Source: Christensenella intestinihominis
GTDB taxonomy: Bacteria; Bacillota; Clostridia; Christensenellales; Christensenellaceae
Assembly (NCBI RefSeq): GCF_001678845.1
Contig: NZ_MAIQ01000007.1
Coordinates: forward strand, 114,009 to 178,008
Direction of reading: 5' to 3'
Length of the DNA stretch: 64,000 nt
Position 1 is the stretch's first letter, and each line of letters starts with the position of its first letter. Both the position numbers and the translations under genes were made by a program. Positions 45,041-54,500 of the stretch are shown here, one piece after another. The notes under the pieces are model-generated. The model did no database searches, was not told the origin of the DNA, and worked only from the letters and a program-made list of their open reading frames with translations.

Positions 45041-45138
45041 TTTATGCATTTGATTGTATTATAATCATCACAGTGTCAAACCGCGCGGAGTGGCCTCCGC
45101 CCGGAAATTTATTAAAAAATCTCAAGGAGGGTAAAGTT

Positions 45139-45411
45139 TTGAATAAGACTGAACTCGTAGCTGCTATCGCGGCAAAGGCCGGAATTTCCAAGAAGGACGC
45201 AGACGCTGCTCTGAGCGCATTTGCAGACAGCATTATCGCAGAAATCAAAAAGGGCGGAAAAGTACAGATTGTTGGCTTCGGTACGTTTGAAGCAAGAAAG
45301 CGCGCTGCACGTACGGGCATCAACCCGCAGACGAAGGAGCAGATCAAGATCGCTGCTTCCACAGTTCCCGCTTTCAAAGCCGGCAAAGCTTTCAAAGATG
45401 CTGTAAAATAA
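45139..45411 (+). CDS. hup: HU family DNA-binding protein
   Basis: A 90-residue nucleoid protein of exact HU length (MNKTELVAAIAAKAGISKKD, GFGTFEARKRAARTGINPQT). The TTG at 45139 is the start, preceded by AAGGAGGGTAAAG. The gap before it contains TTGATT and TTGTATTATAAT-like sequence at about 45037-45062 as a possible promoter. HU between mazG and rqcP follows a usual clostridial order. The 3' end leads into a terminator that begins the 165-bp repeat array. Confidence 0.97.
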   Translation: MNKTELVAAIAAKAGISKKDADAALSAFADSIIAEIKKGGKVQIVGFGTFEARKRAARTGINPQTKEQIKIAASTVPAFKAGKAFKDAVK

Positions 45412-45428
45412 GCTGAGAATGCAAACAG

Positions 45429-45455
45429 GGCATCCAATAATGGGTGCCTTTTTTG
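45429..45455 (+). terminator. Terminator of hup
   Basis: GGCATCC and GGGTGCC with an AATAAT loop are followed by six T residues. Its right half (GGGTGCCTTTTTTGTT) is reused at each unit border of the adjacent repeat array. Confidence 0.88.
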
Positions 45456-45830
45456 TTACATGAAAACAATCTGACGGGAGCCGTCAGGAACAAATCGGTT
45501 TTGCGCGGCGGCGTTTTCGCCGGGCAAAACAACATTGAGCGAGGGGATCACCCAAGGGGAACAGCGTGTTCCCCTTGGGAAGCGAGCAGTGCGAGCGCCA
45601 TAAGGTGGGTGCCTTTTTTGTTGTGCGAAAACAATCTGACGGGAGCCGTCAGGAACAAATCGGTTTTGCGCGGCGGCGTTTTCGCCGGGCAAAACAACAT
45701 TGAGCGAGGGGATCACCCAAGGGGAACAGCGTGTTCCCCTTGGGAAGCGAGCGGGGCGAGCGCCATAAGGTGGGTGCCTTTTTTGTTGCACGAAAACAAT
45801 CTGACAGGAGCCGTCAGGAACAGACCGGTT
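45442..45830. repeat. 165-bp tandem repeat of three hairpins, about 2.3 copies
   Basis: Units start near 45442, 45607 and 45772 with GGGTGCCTTTTTTGTT; period is 165 bases (CTGACGGGAG at 45471 and 45636, CTGACAGGAG at 45801). Each full unit contains, in order: CTGACGG/CCGTCAG with a GAG loop; TTTTGC..GCAAAA enclosing GCG..CGC pairs; and CCCAAGGGGAACA paired perfectly with TGTTCCCCTTGGG around a GCG loop. Copies 1 and 2 are nearly identical. Because 165 is divisible by three, open frames run through both strands, but they show no gene features. Confidence 0.93.
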
Positions 45831-46053
45831 TTGGGGAGTACCGCGCGAATAATTTTAACAATTCGTAAATTCAGGAGCGCATGCCTGCCGGCCAATTGAA
45901 TCTTGCCATAAAAAGAGATATAATATAACTATCTATGTACTGTTATAGTTTTTCGAATGTTCGAACGGGCAATATTTGCCGGAAACTATATACGGCATAC
46001 GCTGGTACAGCCGTATATCCTGTTTCAATTTGCTGTAAGCGAGGAATAAAGAT

Positions 46054-46296
46054 TTGAGACTGGACAAATACCTGAAAGTATCTCGGCTCATAAAACGCCG
46101 CACGGTGGCGCAGTCCGCATGCGCGGGCAGCCGCGTCCTTGTGAACGGAAAGGAACGCAAGCCAAGCTATGCGGTGAAGGTGGGGGACGAAATCACCATT
46201 GAATTCGGTTCGAAGCCGCTCCGCGTGCGTGTGCTTGCCCTTGTGGATACAACGAGGAAGCAGGAAGCCGAAGGAATGTATGAGGTGCTGGAATAG
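46054..46296 (+). CDS. rqcP: S4-domain protein RqcP
   Basis: An 80-residue RNA-binding protein like Bacillus YabO/RqcP, which binds the 50S-peptidyl-tRNA complex and helps RqcH add alanine tails to stalled chains. The S4 motif is seen in RLDKYLKVSRLIKRRTVAQS and VLVNGKERKPSYAVKVGDEI. The TTG start has GCGAGGA upstream. It sits three bases before ispDF (stop TAG, then GCG, then ATG), so the two are cotranscribed. The yabP, yabQ and divIC genes that follow it in Bacillus are absent. Confidence 0.92.
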   Translation: MRLDKYLKVSRLIKRRTVAQSACAGSRVLVNGKERKPSYAVKVGDEITIEFGSKPLRVRVLALVDTTRKQEAEGMYEVLE

Positions 46297-46299
46297 GCG

Positions 46300-47469
46300 A
46301 TGAAGATTTGTGCGATTATCCTTGCGGCGGGCAGCGGCCGCCGCATGAAAATGGATACCAATAAGGTTTTTATTAAATTTGACGAACAAAGCGCTGTGGT
46401 GCGCTGCCTGAAGACATTTGAAGCGACGGGACTTTTTTCGGATATTATCGTCGTATGTAAACCGGAAGAGCGCGAAACCATGGAACGCAAGGCAAATAAA
46501 TACGTTAAAGGCGTCCGCTGTGTTTTCTGCGAAGGAGGCAGGGAGCGTCAGCATTCCGTGGCCAACGCCCTCCGCCTTGTGCCGGGCGATGCGGACATCG
46601 TAATGGTCCACGACGCGGCACGGTGCTTTGTGACGGAGCGCATCATCCGCGACTGCGCGGCGAGCGCCATCCGCTGCGGGAGCGGCGTTACCGCCATCCC
46701 GGCGACGGATACCATCAAGCGTACCAGGCGCAACGTGGTGGAGGAAACGCTTCCGCGTGAGGAACTGGTATGCGTGCAGACTCCGCAGGCCTTTTCGCGC
46801 GACCTCATTATGCGGGCCTATGCGCAGGCGGCGGAAGACGGCTTCCTGGGTACGGACGATGCGTCGCTTGTGGAACGCATTTGCGACGAAGTGCATATTG
46901 TGCCCGGTTCGCCGGACAATATCAAGCTCACGACCCGCGCCGACGTGGAGCAGGGAGAGGATATTGCCCGTAAGCAGCAGGCCTCCGATATCCGGATTGG
47001 GAACGGCTTTGACATGCATGCCTTTGCAAAGGGGCGCAGGCTCGTGATCGGCGGGGTGGAGATTCCCTGCGAATTCGGCCTTGACGGCCATTCCGATGCG
47101 GACGTGCTGGTGCACGCGATTATGGACGCGCTCCTCGGCGCCGCGCGTATGGGCGATATCGGGGAGCTCTTCCCGGATACGGACCCGAAATATAAGGATA
47201 TCTATTCCATCGATCTTTTAAAGGAAGTGGGAACGCTGCTGGCCAGGTATGGATATTGCGTGATTAATATTGACAGCACGCTGATTATGCAGAAGCCCAA
47301 GGTAATGCCTTACCGCGACGCGATGGTTGAAAACATTGCGAATGCGCTCGGTATGCCGCGTTCCTATGTGAACGTAAAGGCGACCACGACGGAATACCTC
47401 GGCGCGGTCGGCCGGGGCGAGGGCGCCGCCGCGCAGGCGGCGTGTATCCTCCAGAAAAAGCGGCAATAA
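46300..47469 (+). CDS. ispDF: Bifunctional IspD-IspF enzyme of the MEP pathway
   Basis: A 389-residue fusion for isoprenoid precursor synthesis. IspD (about 1-225) makes CDP-methylerythritol, with LAAGSGRRMKMDTNKVF, MVHDAARCFVT and TPQAFSRDLI. IspF (about 230-389) makes the cyclodiphosphate, with the zinc ligands in RIGNGFDMHAF and GHSDADVLVHAIMDALLGAA, and the NVKATTTEYLG end. Both active sites look intact. In Bacillus the genes are separate neighbours downstream of yacL; here they are fused and lie before radA. Fusion is common in alpha- and epsilon-proteobacteria and occurs in some Clostridia. Confidence 0.95.
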   Translation: MKICAIILAAGSGRRMKMDTNKVFIKFDEQSAVVRCLKTFEATGLFSDIIVVCKPEERETMERKANKYVKGVRCVFCEGGRERQHSVANALRLVPGDADIVMVHDAARCFVTERIIRDCAASAIRCGSGVTAIPATDTIKRTRRNVVEETLPREELVCVQTPQAFSRDLIMRAYAQAAEDGFLGTDDASLVERICDEVHIVPGSPDNIKLTTRADVEQGEDIARKQQASDIRIGNGFDMHAFAKGRRLVIGGVEIPCEFGLDGHSDADVLVHAIMDALLGAARMGDIGELFPDTDPKYKDIYSIDLLKEVGTLLARYGYCVINIDSTLIMQKPKVMPYRDAMVENIANALGMPRSYVNVKATTTEYLGAVGRGEGAAAQAACILQKKRQ

Positions 47470-47487
47470 CACAAAGGAAACGAAAGT

Positions 47488-48678
47488 ATGCGCAGACACA
47501 GGCATAAAAGCATAACGACCGTGCGGCAGCCAATGATGCTCAGCCGCATCAAACGGAATAATTTCTGGATGCGCTTTCGGGTCGTCCTGTTTATCGCCGG
47601 GATTGCGGCGGGTGTTTTGGCGATTATATTTTTCGGATTTCCACTGGTGGAAGACCTGATTAAGGGGGTAGACCCTTCGCTGCGTTACCAGCCGAAGGTG
47701 GAAGCGAGCTTTTCCCTGGATGAGGAAGGCGCGCCCAAGGCAATCAAATCTGAGGAAATGTACTTTGATAAAAAATACCAGCTCAAAAACGAGCCGTATA
47801 TTGACGGGGATAATATTATTTTTACCACCCAGGTGCAGAAGGGAAATATCCAGCAGCTTGACGGCGTGGTCGTCTACAACACCCGGACGGGCGAGGAACG
47901 GCTGCTCGCAAATACGGAAAAAAAGTACAATAATTTCATTTCACCCGTGTTGTCGGGAAACATTGCCGTTTATCTTGACAGCCTGGTAACCGGCGGCGGA
48001 CGGATTTTGGGTTATGACCTTGAAAAAGACGAACAGTTCCTGATTAAGGAATATGCATACGCCCCGCCCGGCCTTTCGATCAGCGGAGACCGGCTCGCTT
48101 TCATGCAGTGGGCGGGGGAAGAAACACAGCGCCTTTATATCTATAACGTAGAGACGCGCGAGCCCGCGACGATCAAGCTGTATGAGCCGACCACGGGAAA
48201 CAGCAACGTGGACATTTCACAGTCCGACATGGTATGGGCGGTGGAGGACGGCAAAGGGAACAGCGTTTTGAAGCGGATTGCTTTCGATGGGGACACTTCG
48301 ACATTTGACGATTACAATTTTGGAAATACCGTATACGGGCCGAAAACGAATGGAAAGCAAATTGTGTTCAGGACAGAAAAAAACAGCTCCTCCTGTACGC
48401 TGATGATATCCACGGAGGGCGGCGAGCCGGCAAAGCTTGCGGAAGGCGTGTTCGATTACGACATTGGAGATAATTTTGTGGCCTATTCCAAGGACGGGCA
48501 GATTTACGTGGCCTATACCAATTCGACGGATACGGTGAAACTCACGAACGACGTGACGCGCAACCGGCTTGCTTCGGCAAACGGGAACGGCGTTTGCTAT
48601 TACGATGAAACGGACAAATCCACCGAAAACGCCGTGCTTGACGAAGTGGTCCAGTATGCGTATGTGCCCGGAAACTGA
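47488..48678 (+). CDS. Membrane-anchored beta-propeller-like protein, unknown
   Basis: A 396-residue protein with a basic cytoplasmic start and one transmembrane helix at about 33-55 (FRVVLFIAGIAAGVLAIIFF). The exported part is built of repeated beta units such as GDNIIFTTQVQ, GNIAVYLDSLV, GDRLAFMQWA, QSDMVWAVEDG, GKQIVFRTEK, DNFVAYSKDGQ, each with about 45 residues and an aromatic second strand, as in TolB-like propellers. Its position between ispDF and radA looks conserved by spacing. No enzymatic residues are evident; a scaffold or envelope role is inference. Confidence 0.75.
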   Translation: MRRHRHKSITTVRQPMMLSRIKRNNFWMRFRVVLFIAGIAAGVLAIIFFGFPLVEDLIKGVDPSLRYQPKVEASFSLDEEGAPKAIKSEEMYFDKKYQLKNEPYIDGDNIIFTTQVQKGNIQQLDGVVVYNTRTGEERLLANTEKKYNNFISPVLSGNIAVYLDSLVTGGGRILGYDLEKDEQFLIKEYAYAPPGLSISGDRLAFMQWAGEETQRLYIYNVETREPATIKLYEPTTGNSNVDISQSDMVWAVEDGKGNSVLKRIAFDGDTSTFDDYNFGNTVYGPKTNGKQIVFRTEKNSSSCTLMISTEGGEPAKLAEGVFDYDIGDNFVAYSKDGQIYVAYTNSTDTVKLTNDVTRNRLASANGNGVCYYDETDKSTENAVLDEVVQYAYVPGN

Positions 48679-48691
48679 CGGAGGAACTTAA

Positions 48692-50041
48692 GTGGCAAAG
48701 AGCAAAACGCAGTTTATATGCAGCGAATGCGGATATGCAAGCGGGAAATGGTCGGGCCAGTGCCCGTCCTGCGAAAGCTGGAATACCATGGTGGAAGAGC
48801 TCGTCGTGACCGCGCCTGCGGCGGCGGGGAAAAGCACCTCCGTTCCCGGACGCATCGTAACGTTTGATAAAATTCCGCTGGAATCAGGGAAACGGTTCCG
48901 CACGGAAATTGAAGAGTTCGACCGCGTCCTCGGGGGAGGCGTCGTGCCGGGGGGAGTTACCCTCGCGGGCGGGGAACCGGGGATCGGGAAATCAACGCTA
49001 TTTTTGCAGGTGGCCAAACAACTGACGGCCTACGGGAGCGTGCTTTATGTGTCGGGGGAAGAATCGCCCTCGCAGATTAAGATGCGCGCGAAACGCCTTG
49101 GGGTGGAAGAAAATATTTACCTGATGGCGGAGACGGAAGTGGGCAGCATCCTTGCGGGGGTGGAGCAGCTTTCGCCTAAATTCCTGATTATCGATTCTAT
49201 CCAGACGCTTTACGACGCGGGCCTTTCCTCGGCGCCGGGCAGCGTCGGGCAGGTGCGCGGCTGCGCCTCGCGCATTACCCAGGCCGCAAAGCATATGGGA
49301 ATAGCTGTGTTTATCGTGGGCCACGTAACCAAAGAGGGCGCGATTGCGGGTCCGCGCGTGCTTGAACATATCGTGGATACGGTCCTTTATTTTGAGGGGG
49401 AACGCACGTCAAACCTGCGCATCCTGCGCGCGGTGAAAAACCGTTTCGGTTCCACGGACGAAATCGGCGTATTTGAAATGCGCGATGCGGGCATGATGGA
49501 GGTAAAAAATCCCACGATGCTTTTCGAGGGAGACTTCGGGCAGGATATGAGCGGCGTCTCCGTTTTTGCCGCCACCCAGGGCACGCGGCCGATGCTGCTT
49601 GAAATCCAGGCGCTGTGCGCGCATACCCAGCTTAATATCCCGCGGCGGCTTGTATCGGGAATTGACCAGAACCGCCTTTATATGATATGTGCGGTTTTGG
49701 AAAAGAAAATTGGTTTAAAACTGTATCAGCAGGATATTTTTGTAAACGTGGCGGGCGGCATCAAGGTGCGCGAACACGCGGCGGACCTTGCGATGGCGGT
49801 TTCCATCGTGTCTTCCCTGAGGAACCTCGGGGTGCCGAGGGATACGGCCTTCATCGGCGAGGTCGGGCTTTCGGGCGAGATACGCCATGTGGCCCAGCTT
49901 TCGAAGCGGGTATCCGAATGTGCCAAGATGGGAATCGGGCGGGTGTTTGTGCCCAAAAGCAGTCTTGAACGCGGCGTGGAGTACAAGGCAAAGGTGGAGG
50001 GCGTCAGCACGCTGTCGGATGTCCTCGCGAAGGTTTTTTAA
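48692..50041 (+). CDS. radA: DNA repair protein RadA
   Basis: A 449-residue RecA-like helicase involved in recombination intermediates. A zinc finger with Cys10, Cys13, Cys24, Cys27 (FICSECGYASGKWSGQCPSC), Walker A GGEPGIGKSTL, the RadA motif KNRFGS, and a Lon-protease-like C-terminal domain. The GTG start has GGAGGAA upstream. It precedes yacL directly; disA, located between them in Bacillus, is missing, so this bacterium must encode its diadenylate cyclase elsewhere. Confidence 0.96.
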   Translation: MAKSKTQFICSECGYASGKWSGQCPSCESWNTMVEELVVTAPAAAGKSTSVPGRIVTFDKIPLESGKRFRTEIEEFDRVLGGGVVPGGVTLAGGEPGIGKSTLFLQVAKQLTAYGSVLYVSGEESPSQIKMRAKRLGVEENIYLMAETEVGSILAGVEQLSPKFLIIDSIQTLYDAGLSSAPGSVGQVRGCASRITQAAKHMGIAVFIVGHVTKEGAIAGPRVLEHIVDTVLYFEGERTSNLRILRAVKNRFGSTDEIGVFEMRDAGMMEVKNPTMLFEGDFGQDMSGVSVFAATQGTRPMLLEIQALCAHTQLNIPRRLVSGIDQNRLYMICAVLEKKIGLKLYQQDIFVNVAGGIKVREHAADLAMAVSIVSSLRNLGVPRDTAFIGEVGLSGEIRHVAQLSKRVSECAKMGIGRVFVPKSSLERGVEYKAKVEGVSTLSDVLAKVF

Positions 50042-50157
50042 GATTTGTAAGGTATTGTTCATAGAAAAGACATAATTTTATTTTATACTGGTAAGCATTC
50101 CCTGTAGCGGGAGGTATGGCTTAATATTATGAAAATTAAATAGGAAGGAGTGATAGG

Positions 50158-51255
50158 ATGTTTTATAAACTGATGCGGCTCTTTATTGTAGTAGTCGGAT
50201 GCTTCATCGGCCCGGGGCTGGTGCTCCTCGGGGTGACGCTGTACAACTACTTCGCATCGGCGGACCTTTTCAGCACGCTCCAGACATGGGTGCCATTCGT
50301 CGCGTATATCGCAAGTGGAATTATTTCCGGAATCATATTTTTTATTTTATCCAAACGTTTGGCGGGCGCGTTTGAAAAGAACACGAAAAAGGTGGAGGCA
50401 AAGCTTGCGGCGACGCCGTCGGTAACGCTTCTTTCAGGAACGATCGGGCTGATTCTGGGGCTTGTGGTGGCGGCGCTTATTTCCATTATTATCGGGCTGA
50501 TCCCGATTGCGTGGTTATCGATACCGCTTACGATCCTCGTATACCTTGTGTTCGGGTCCATCGGCCTTTCCATGGGTGTCCGCCGCCGGTTTGATTTCAC
50601 GGCGTTCCTGCATTCGCGCAAATCGGGAAAAGGAACGGAGGCCCGGAAAGAACCGGGAACCTTTATTTCGCCGAAGATACTTGACACCAGCGTTATTATC
50701 GACGGGCGTATCCTTGACATCTGCAAAACGGGAATGTTCGAGGGAGATATCGTGGTGCCGGAGTTCGTGCTGAAAGAACTGCAGAGAATTGCGGATTCAA
50801 GCGATTCCATGAAGCGGACGCGCGGCAGGCGCGGGCTTGATATTTTAAGCAGCATGCAAAAGGAGCTCAAGAATTCCGTCCGGGTTACGGACGCGGATTA
50901 TGAGGATGTGCCCGAGGTGGACATCAAGCTTTTGAAGCTGGCGAAGGACCTCGGGGGCAAGGTTGTCACCAACGACTACAACCTGAACAAGGTGGCGGCG
51001 GTGCAGGACGTTCCGGTGTTCAATATTAACGAGCTTGCCAATGCGGTCAAGCCGATCCTGATGGCGGGCGAGGAAATGTCGGTTACCATTGTAAAGGACG
51101 GCAAGGAGGCAAGCCAGGGCGTCGCGTACCTCGACGACGGGACGATGATCGTCGTGGAGGGAGCGAAGGGCCGGGAAGGCGAGACGCTCGACGTGATTGT
51201 CACCAGTGTGCTGCAAACCGCGGCGGGCCGGATGATTTTTGCCAAAACAAAATAA
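50158..51255 (+). CDS. yacL: PIN/TRAM membrane protein (YacL type)
   Basis: A 365-residue membrane protein. Four hydrophobic segments at about 5-30, 40-60, 88-110 and 116-135, then a PIN RNase domain from about 173 (LDTSVIIDGRILD, FVLKELQRIADS, VVTNDYNLNK) and a TRAM domain at 304-365 (YLDDGTMIVVEGAKGREGET). PIN acidic residues are preserved. Function in Bacillus is not well defined; RNA cleavage near the membrane is likely from the fold. A GGAAGGAG ribosome site precedes the ATG. Confidence 0.92.
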   Translation: MFYKLMRLFIVVVGCFIGPGLVLLGVTLYNYFASADLFSTLQTWVPFVAYIASGIISGIIFFILSKRLAGAFEKNTKKVEAKLAATPSVTLLSGTIGLILGLVVAALISIIIGLIPIAWLSIPLTILVYLVFGSIGLSMGVRRRFDFTAFLHSRKSGKGTEARKEPGTFISPKILDTSVIIDGRILDICKTGMFEGDIVVPEFVLKELQRIADSSDSMKRTRGRRGLDILSSMQKELKNSVRVTDADYEDVPEVDIKLLKLAKDLGGKVVTNDYNLNKVAAVQDVPVFNINELANAVKPILMAGEEMSVTIVKDGKEASQGVAYLDDGTMIVVEGAKGREGETLDVIVTSVLQTAAGRMIFAKTK

Positions 51256-51262
51256 TGCGGGA

Positions 51263-51295
51263 AAAGCGCGGGCGGCCTCGCCCGCGTTTCCAATT
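51263..51295 (+). terminator. Terminator of yacL
   Basis: CGCGGGCG and CGCCCGCG with a GCCT loop, extended by A/T pairs, followed by TTTCC and AATTTT. Weak T-run but a strong stem directly after the stop. Confidence 0.6.
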
Positions 51296-51371
51296 TTCCG
51301 GCAGCGGGGAAGGAAACGGGACATGCTTTGGCTGATACGAAAAAAATTGCGGCAGGGCAAAAAAATTCTTG

Positions 51372-51400
51372 TTGACATCTTGTTTTTCCTGTGATAATAT
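51372..51400 (+). promoter_or_regulatory. Promoter of rpoBC
   Basis: Consensus TTGACA at 51372-51377 and TAATAT at 51395-51400, 17 bases apart. A leader of about 165 bases follows, with a CTACCGGTCCGG-type hairpin at 51435-51460 and GCCAATTCCGGGG; autoregulation of rpoB through this leader is plausible. No rplJ/rplL gene is in front. Confidence 0.7.
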
Positions 51401-51567
51401 AGTAAACTGCATTAGCATAGTTGTACTGTGGTGGACTGGCTCTACCGGTCCGGGCCAAAATGCCTCTGGAAAGCCAATTCCGGGGTGTTTGGAAAAGCGG
51501 TGTGATAGACGTGCATGTGCTTTTCGGTCGTGAATAATCAATTTAAATATAGGAGTTGTTGTTTAGT

Positions 51568-54500
51568 ATGCATGAAGTTAAGTTTGGAACGAATAAGAGA
51601 ATGACCTTTTCCAAGATCAAAGAAGTTCTTGATATGCCGGACTTAATCGAAATCCAGAAGAACTCTTACAAACGCTTTTTAGAGGAGGGCCTTGGGGAAG
51701 TACTGAAAGACATCTCCCCCATTACGGACTATTCCGAAAACCTGGTACTTGAATTTGTGGACTACCACATTTCCGATTCACCTAAATATGATGTAGAGGA
51801 ATGCAAGGAACGCGACGTGAACTATGCCGCGCCCCTCAAGGTACAGGTGCGCCTCTTCAATAAGGAAACGGGCGAAGTTAAGGAACAGGAAGTGTTCATG
51901 GGCGACTTTCCGCTGATGACTGAGAAGGGAACCTTCATCATCAACGGCGCCGAGCGCGTTATCGTGTCGCAGCTCGTCAGGAGTCCCGGCGTTTATTTTG
52001 GGGTTGCGAAGGACAAGACGGGCAAAGACCTCTTCAGTTCCACGGTAATTCCGAACCGGGGCGCATGGCTGGAATATGAGACGGATTCCAACGATTGCAT
52101 GTATATCCGCGTAGACCGGACGAGGAAGCTTCCGGTGACGGTGTTCCTGCGTGCGATGGGGCTTTCCACGGATACGGACCTGCGCGCGTTTTTTGGCGAC
52201 GATATTAATATCGAGGCTACCATCAAAAAGGATAATACCTCCGTCAAGGAGGAAGGCCTGCTTGAAATTTACAAGCGCCTGCGTCCGGGCGAGCCGCCGA
52301 CGGTGGAAAGCGCCAATATTTTGATCGGTTCGCTGTTCTTTGATAATAAGCGGTACGACCTCGCGCGCGTCGGACGGTATAAATTCAACAAAAAACTGGC
52401 GATTTCAAGCCGGATCGAAAACCAGGTTGCCGCAGAAAATGTGGTAAACGAGGATACCGGCGAGCTTCTTGCCTCCGCGGGCGACGTAATTACGCCGAAA
52501 ATGGCGTTGGCGATTGAGAACGCGGGCATTCCCTCGGTGGATATTTCCGTTGGGGAAGAGGTGGCGCGCGTACACGGCAACCGCTTTGTGGACGCAAAGG
52601 GATACCTCGATTTCAAACCTGCGGACGTCGGGATCAATGAAAAGGTCTATTATCCGGCCTTAAAAGAAATGCTTGACGAGTACGGAGCAGATAAGAAAAA
52701 GCTTAAGGAAACGATTAAGGAAAACCTGCATGTGCTGATTCCGCGGCACATTATCATCGACGATATGTTCGCTTCGGTCAGTTATTTCCTTGGCCTTAAA
52801 TACGGCCTCGGCGTGACGGACGACATCGACCATCTCGGCAACAGGCGCCTGCGCAGCGTGGGCGAGCTTTTGCAGAACCAGATTCGCGTCGGCCTTACGA
52901 GGCTCGAGCGTGTGGTGCGCGAGCGGATGTCGATTCAGGATATGGACGTGGCGACGCCCTCAAACCTGATCAATATCCGCCCGGTGACGGCTTCCATCAA
53001 GGAATTCTTCGGTTCGTCCCAGCTTTCGCAGTTTATGGACCAGACGAACCCGCTTGCCGAGCTCACGCATAAAAGAAGGCTGTCGGCCCTGGGGCCGGGC
53101 GGCCTCAACCGTGACCGTGCAAGCTTTGACGTGCGTGACGTTCACCATTCGCATTACGGCCGCATGTGCCCGATCGAGACGCCTGAAGGCCCGAACATCG
53201 GCCTCATCGGGTCTCTTTCCACCTATGCAAGGATAAACGAATACGGCTTTATCGAAACACCTTTCCGTATTATTGACAAGAAAAACGGGCTTGTGACGGA
53301 TAAGGTGCAGTATATGACGGCGGACGAGGAGGAAGACCTCATCGTTGCGCAGGCAAACGAGCCGATCGACGAGAACGGGCAGTTTGTACGCGAGCGCGTT
53401 ATGTGCCGCGTGCGCGACCAGATCGTCGAGGTAACGAGGAACGAAGTGGACCTGATGGACGTTTCGCCGAAGCAGCTTGTTTCGGTCGCGACTTCCCTTA
53501 TTCCCTTCCTTGAAAACGACGACGCAAACCGCGCCCTCATGGGTTCCAACATGCAGAGGCAGGCGGTGCCGCTGCTGATTCCGGAAGCGCCGGTGGTTGG
53601 AACGGGTATGGAATATAAAGCGGCGTACGACTCCGGCGTGCTCTCCATTTCCAAGAAGAGCGGTGTCGTAAAGAGCGTAGACGCAAAAAATATTGTGATT
53701 GCAAACGACGACGGAACGGAATCCGAGTTCCACCTGATTAAGTTTGCGCGTTCCAACCAGGGAACGTGCATCAACCAGCTTCCGATCGTATATGAAGGAC
53801 AGAAGATTGAAGCGGGGCAGGTGGTCGCCGACGGGCCTTCCACGGCGCAGGGCGAGCTTGGCCTCGGCAAAAATGTGCTGATCGGGTTCATGACATGGGA
53901 AGGCTATAACTACGAGGACGCAATGCTCCTTTCCGAGCGCCTTGTAAAGGACGACGTGTTCACCTCCATGCACGTGGCGGAGTATGAAGCGGAGGCGCGG
54001 GACACGAAGCTCGGGCCGGAGGAAATTACGCGCGACATTCCGAATGTAGGCGAAGACGCGCTGAAGGACCTCGATTCGCGCGGTATTATCCGCATCGGCG
54101 CGGAGGTTCGCAGCGGCGACATCCTTGTCGGCAAGGTTACGCCCAAGGGTGAGACCGAGCTCACGGCGGAAGAACGGCTCCTGCGGGCGATCTTCGGTGA
54201 AAAGGCGCGCGAGGTGCGCGATACTTCCCTGCGGGTGCCGCATGGCGAGGGCGGCGTGGTCGTGGATGTCAAGATATTCACGCGTGAAAACAAGGATGAA
54301 CTCACGGCGGGCGTTAATAAGCTCGTGCGTGTTTACATTGCACAGAAGCGGAAAATCTCCGTGGGTGATAAAATGGCCGGACGCCACGGCAACAAGGGCG
54401 TTATCTCGCGTATCCTTCCGATGGAGGATATGCCGTTCCTGCCGGACGGCCGTCCGCTTGATATCGTTCTTAACCCCCTCGGCGTACCTTCCCGTATGAA

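Noticed and set aside
45442..45830. CRISPR array or rRNA-like spacer
   Set aside because: Units are contiguous 165-base copies with hairpins, without unique spacers.
45444..45899. 151-codon plus-strand frame with 55-residue repeats
   Set aside because: 165 bases is divisible by three so frames stay open on both strands; no start signal, and the DNA keeps stems rather than codons. Treated as a structural repeat.
51402..51567. Missing rplJ/rplL gene or L10 leader before rpoB
   Set aside because: The 165-base leader is too short for either gene and shows no L10-type binding structure that I can recognise.
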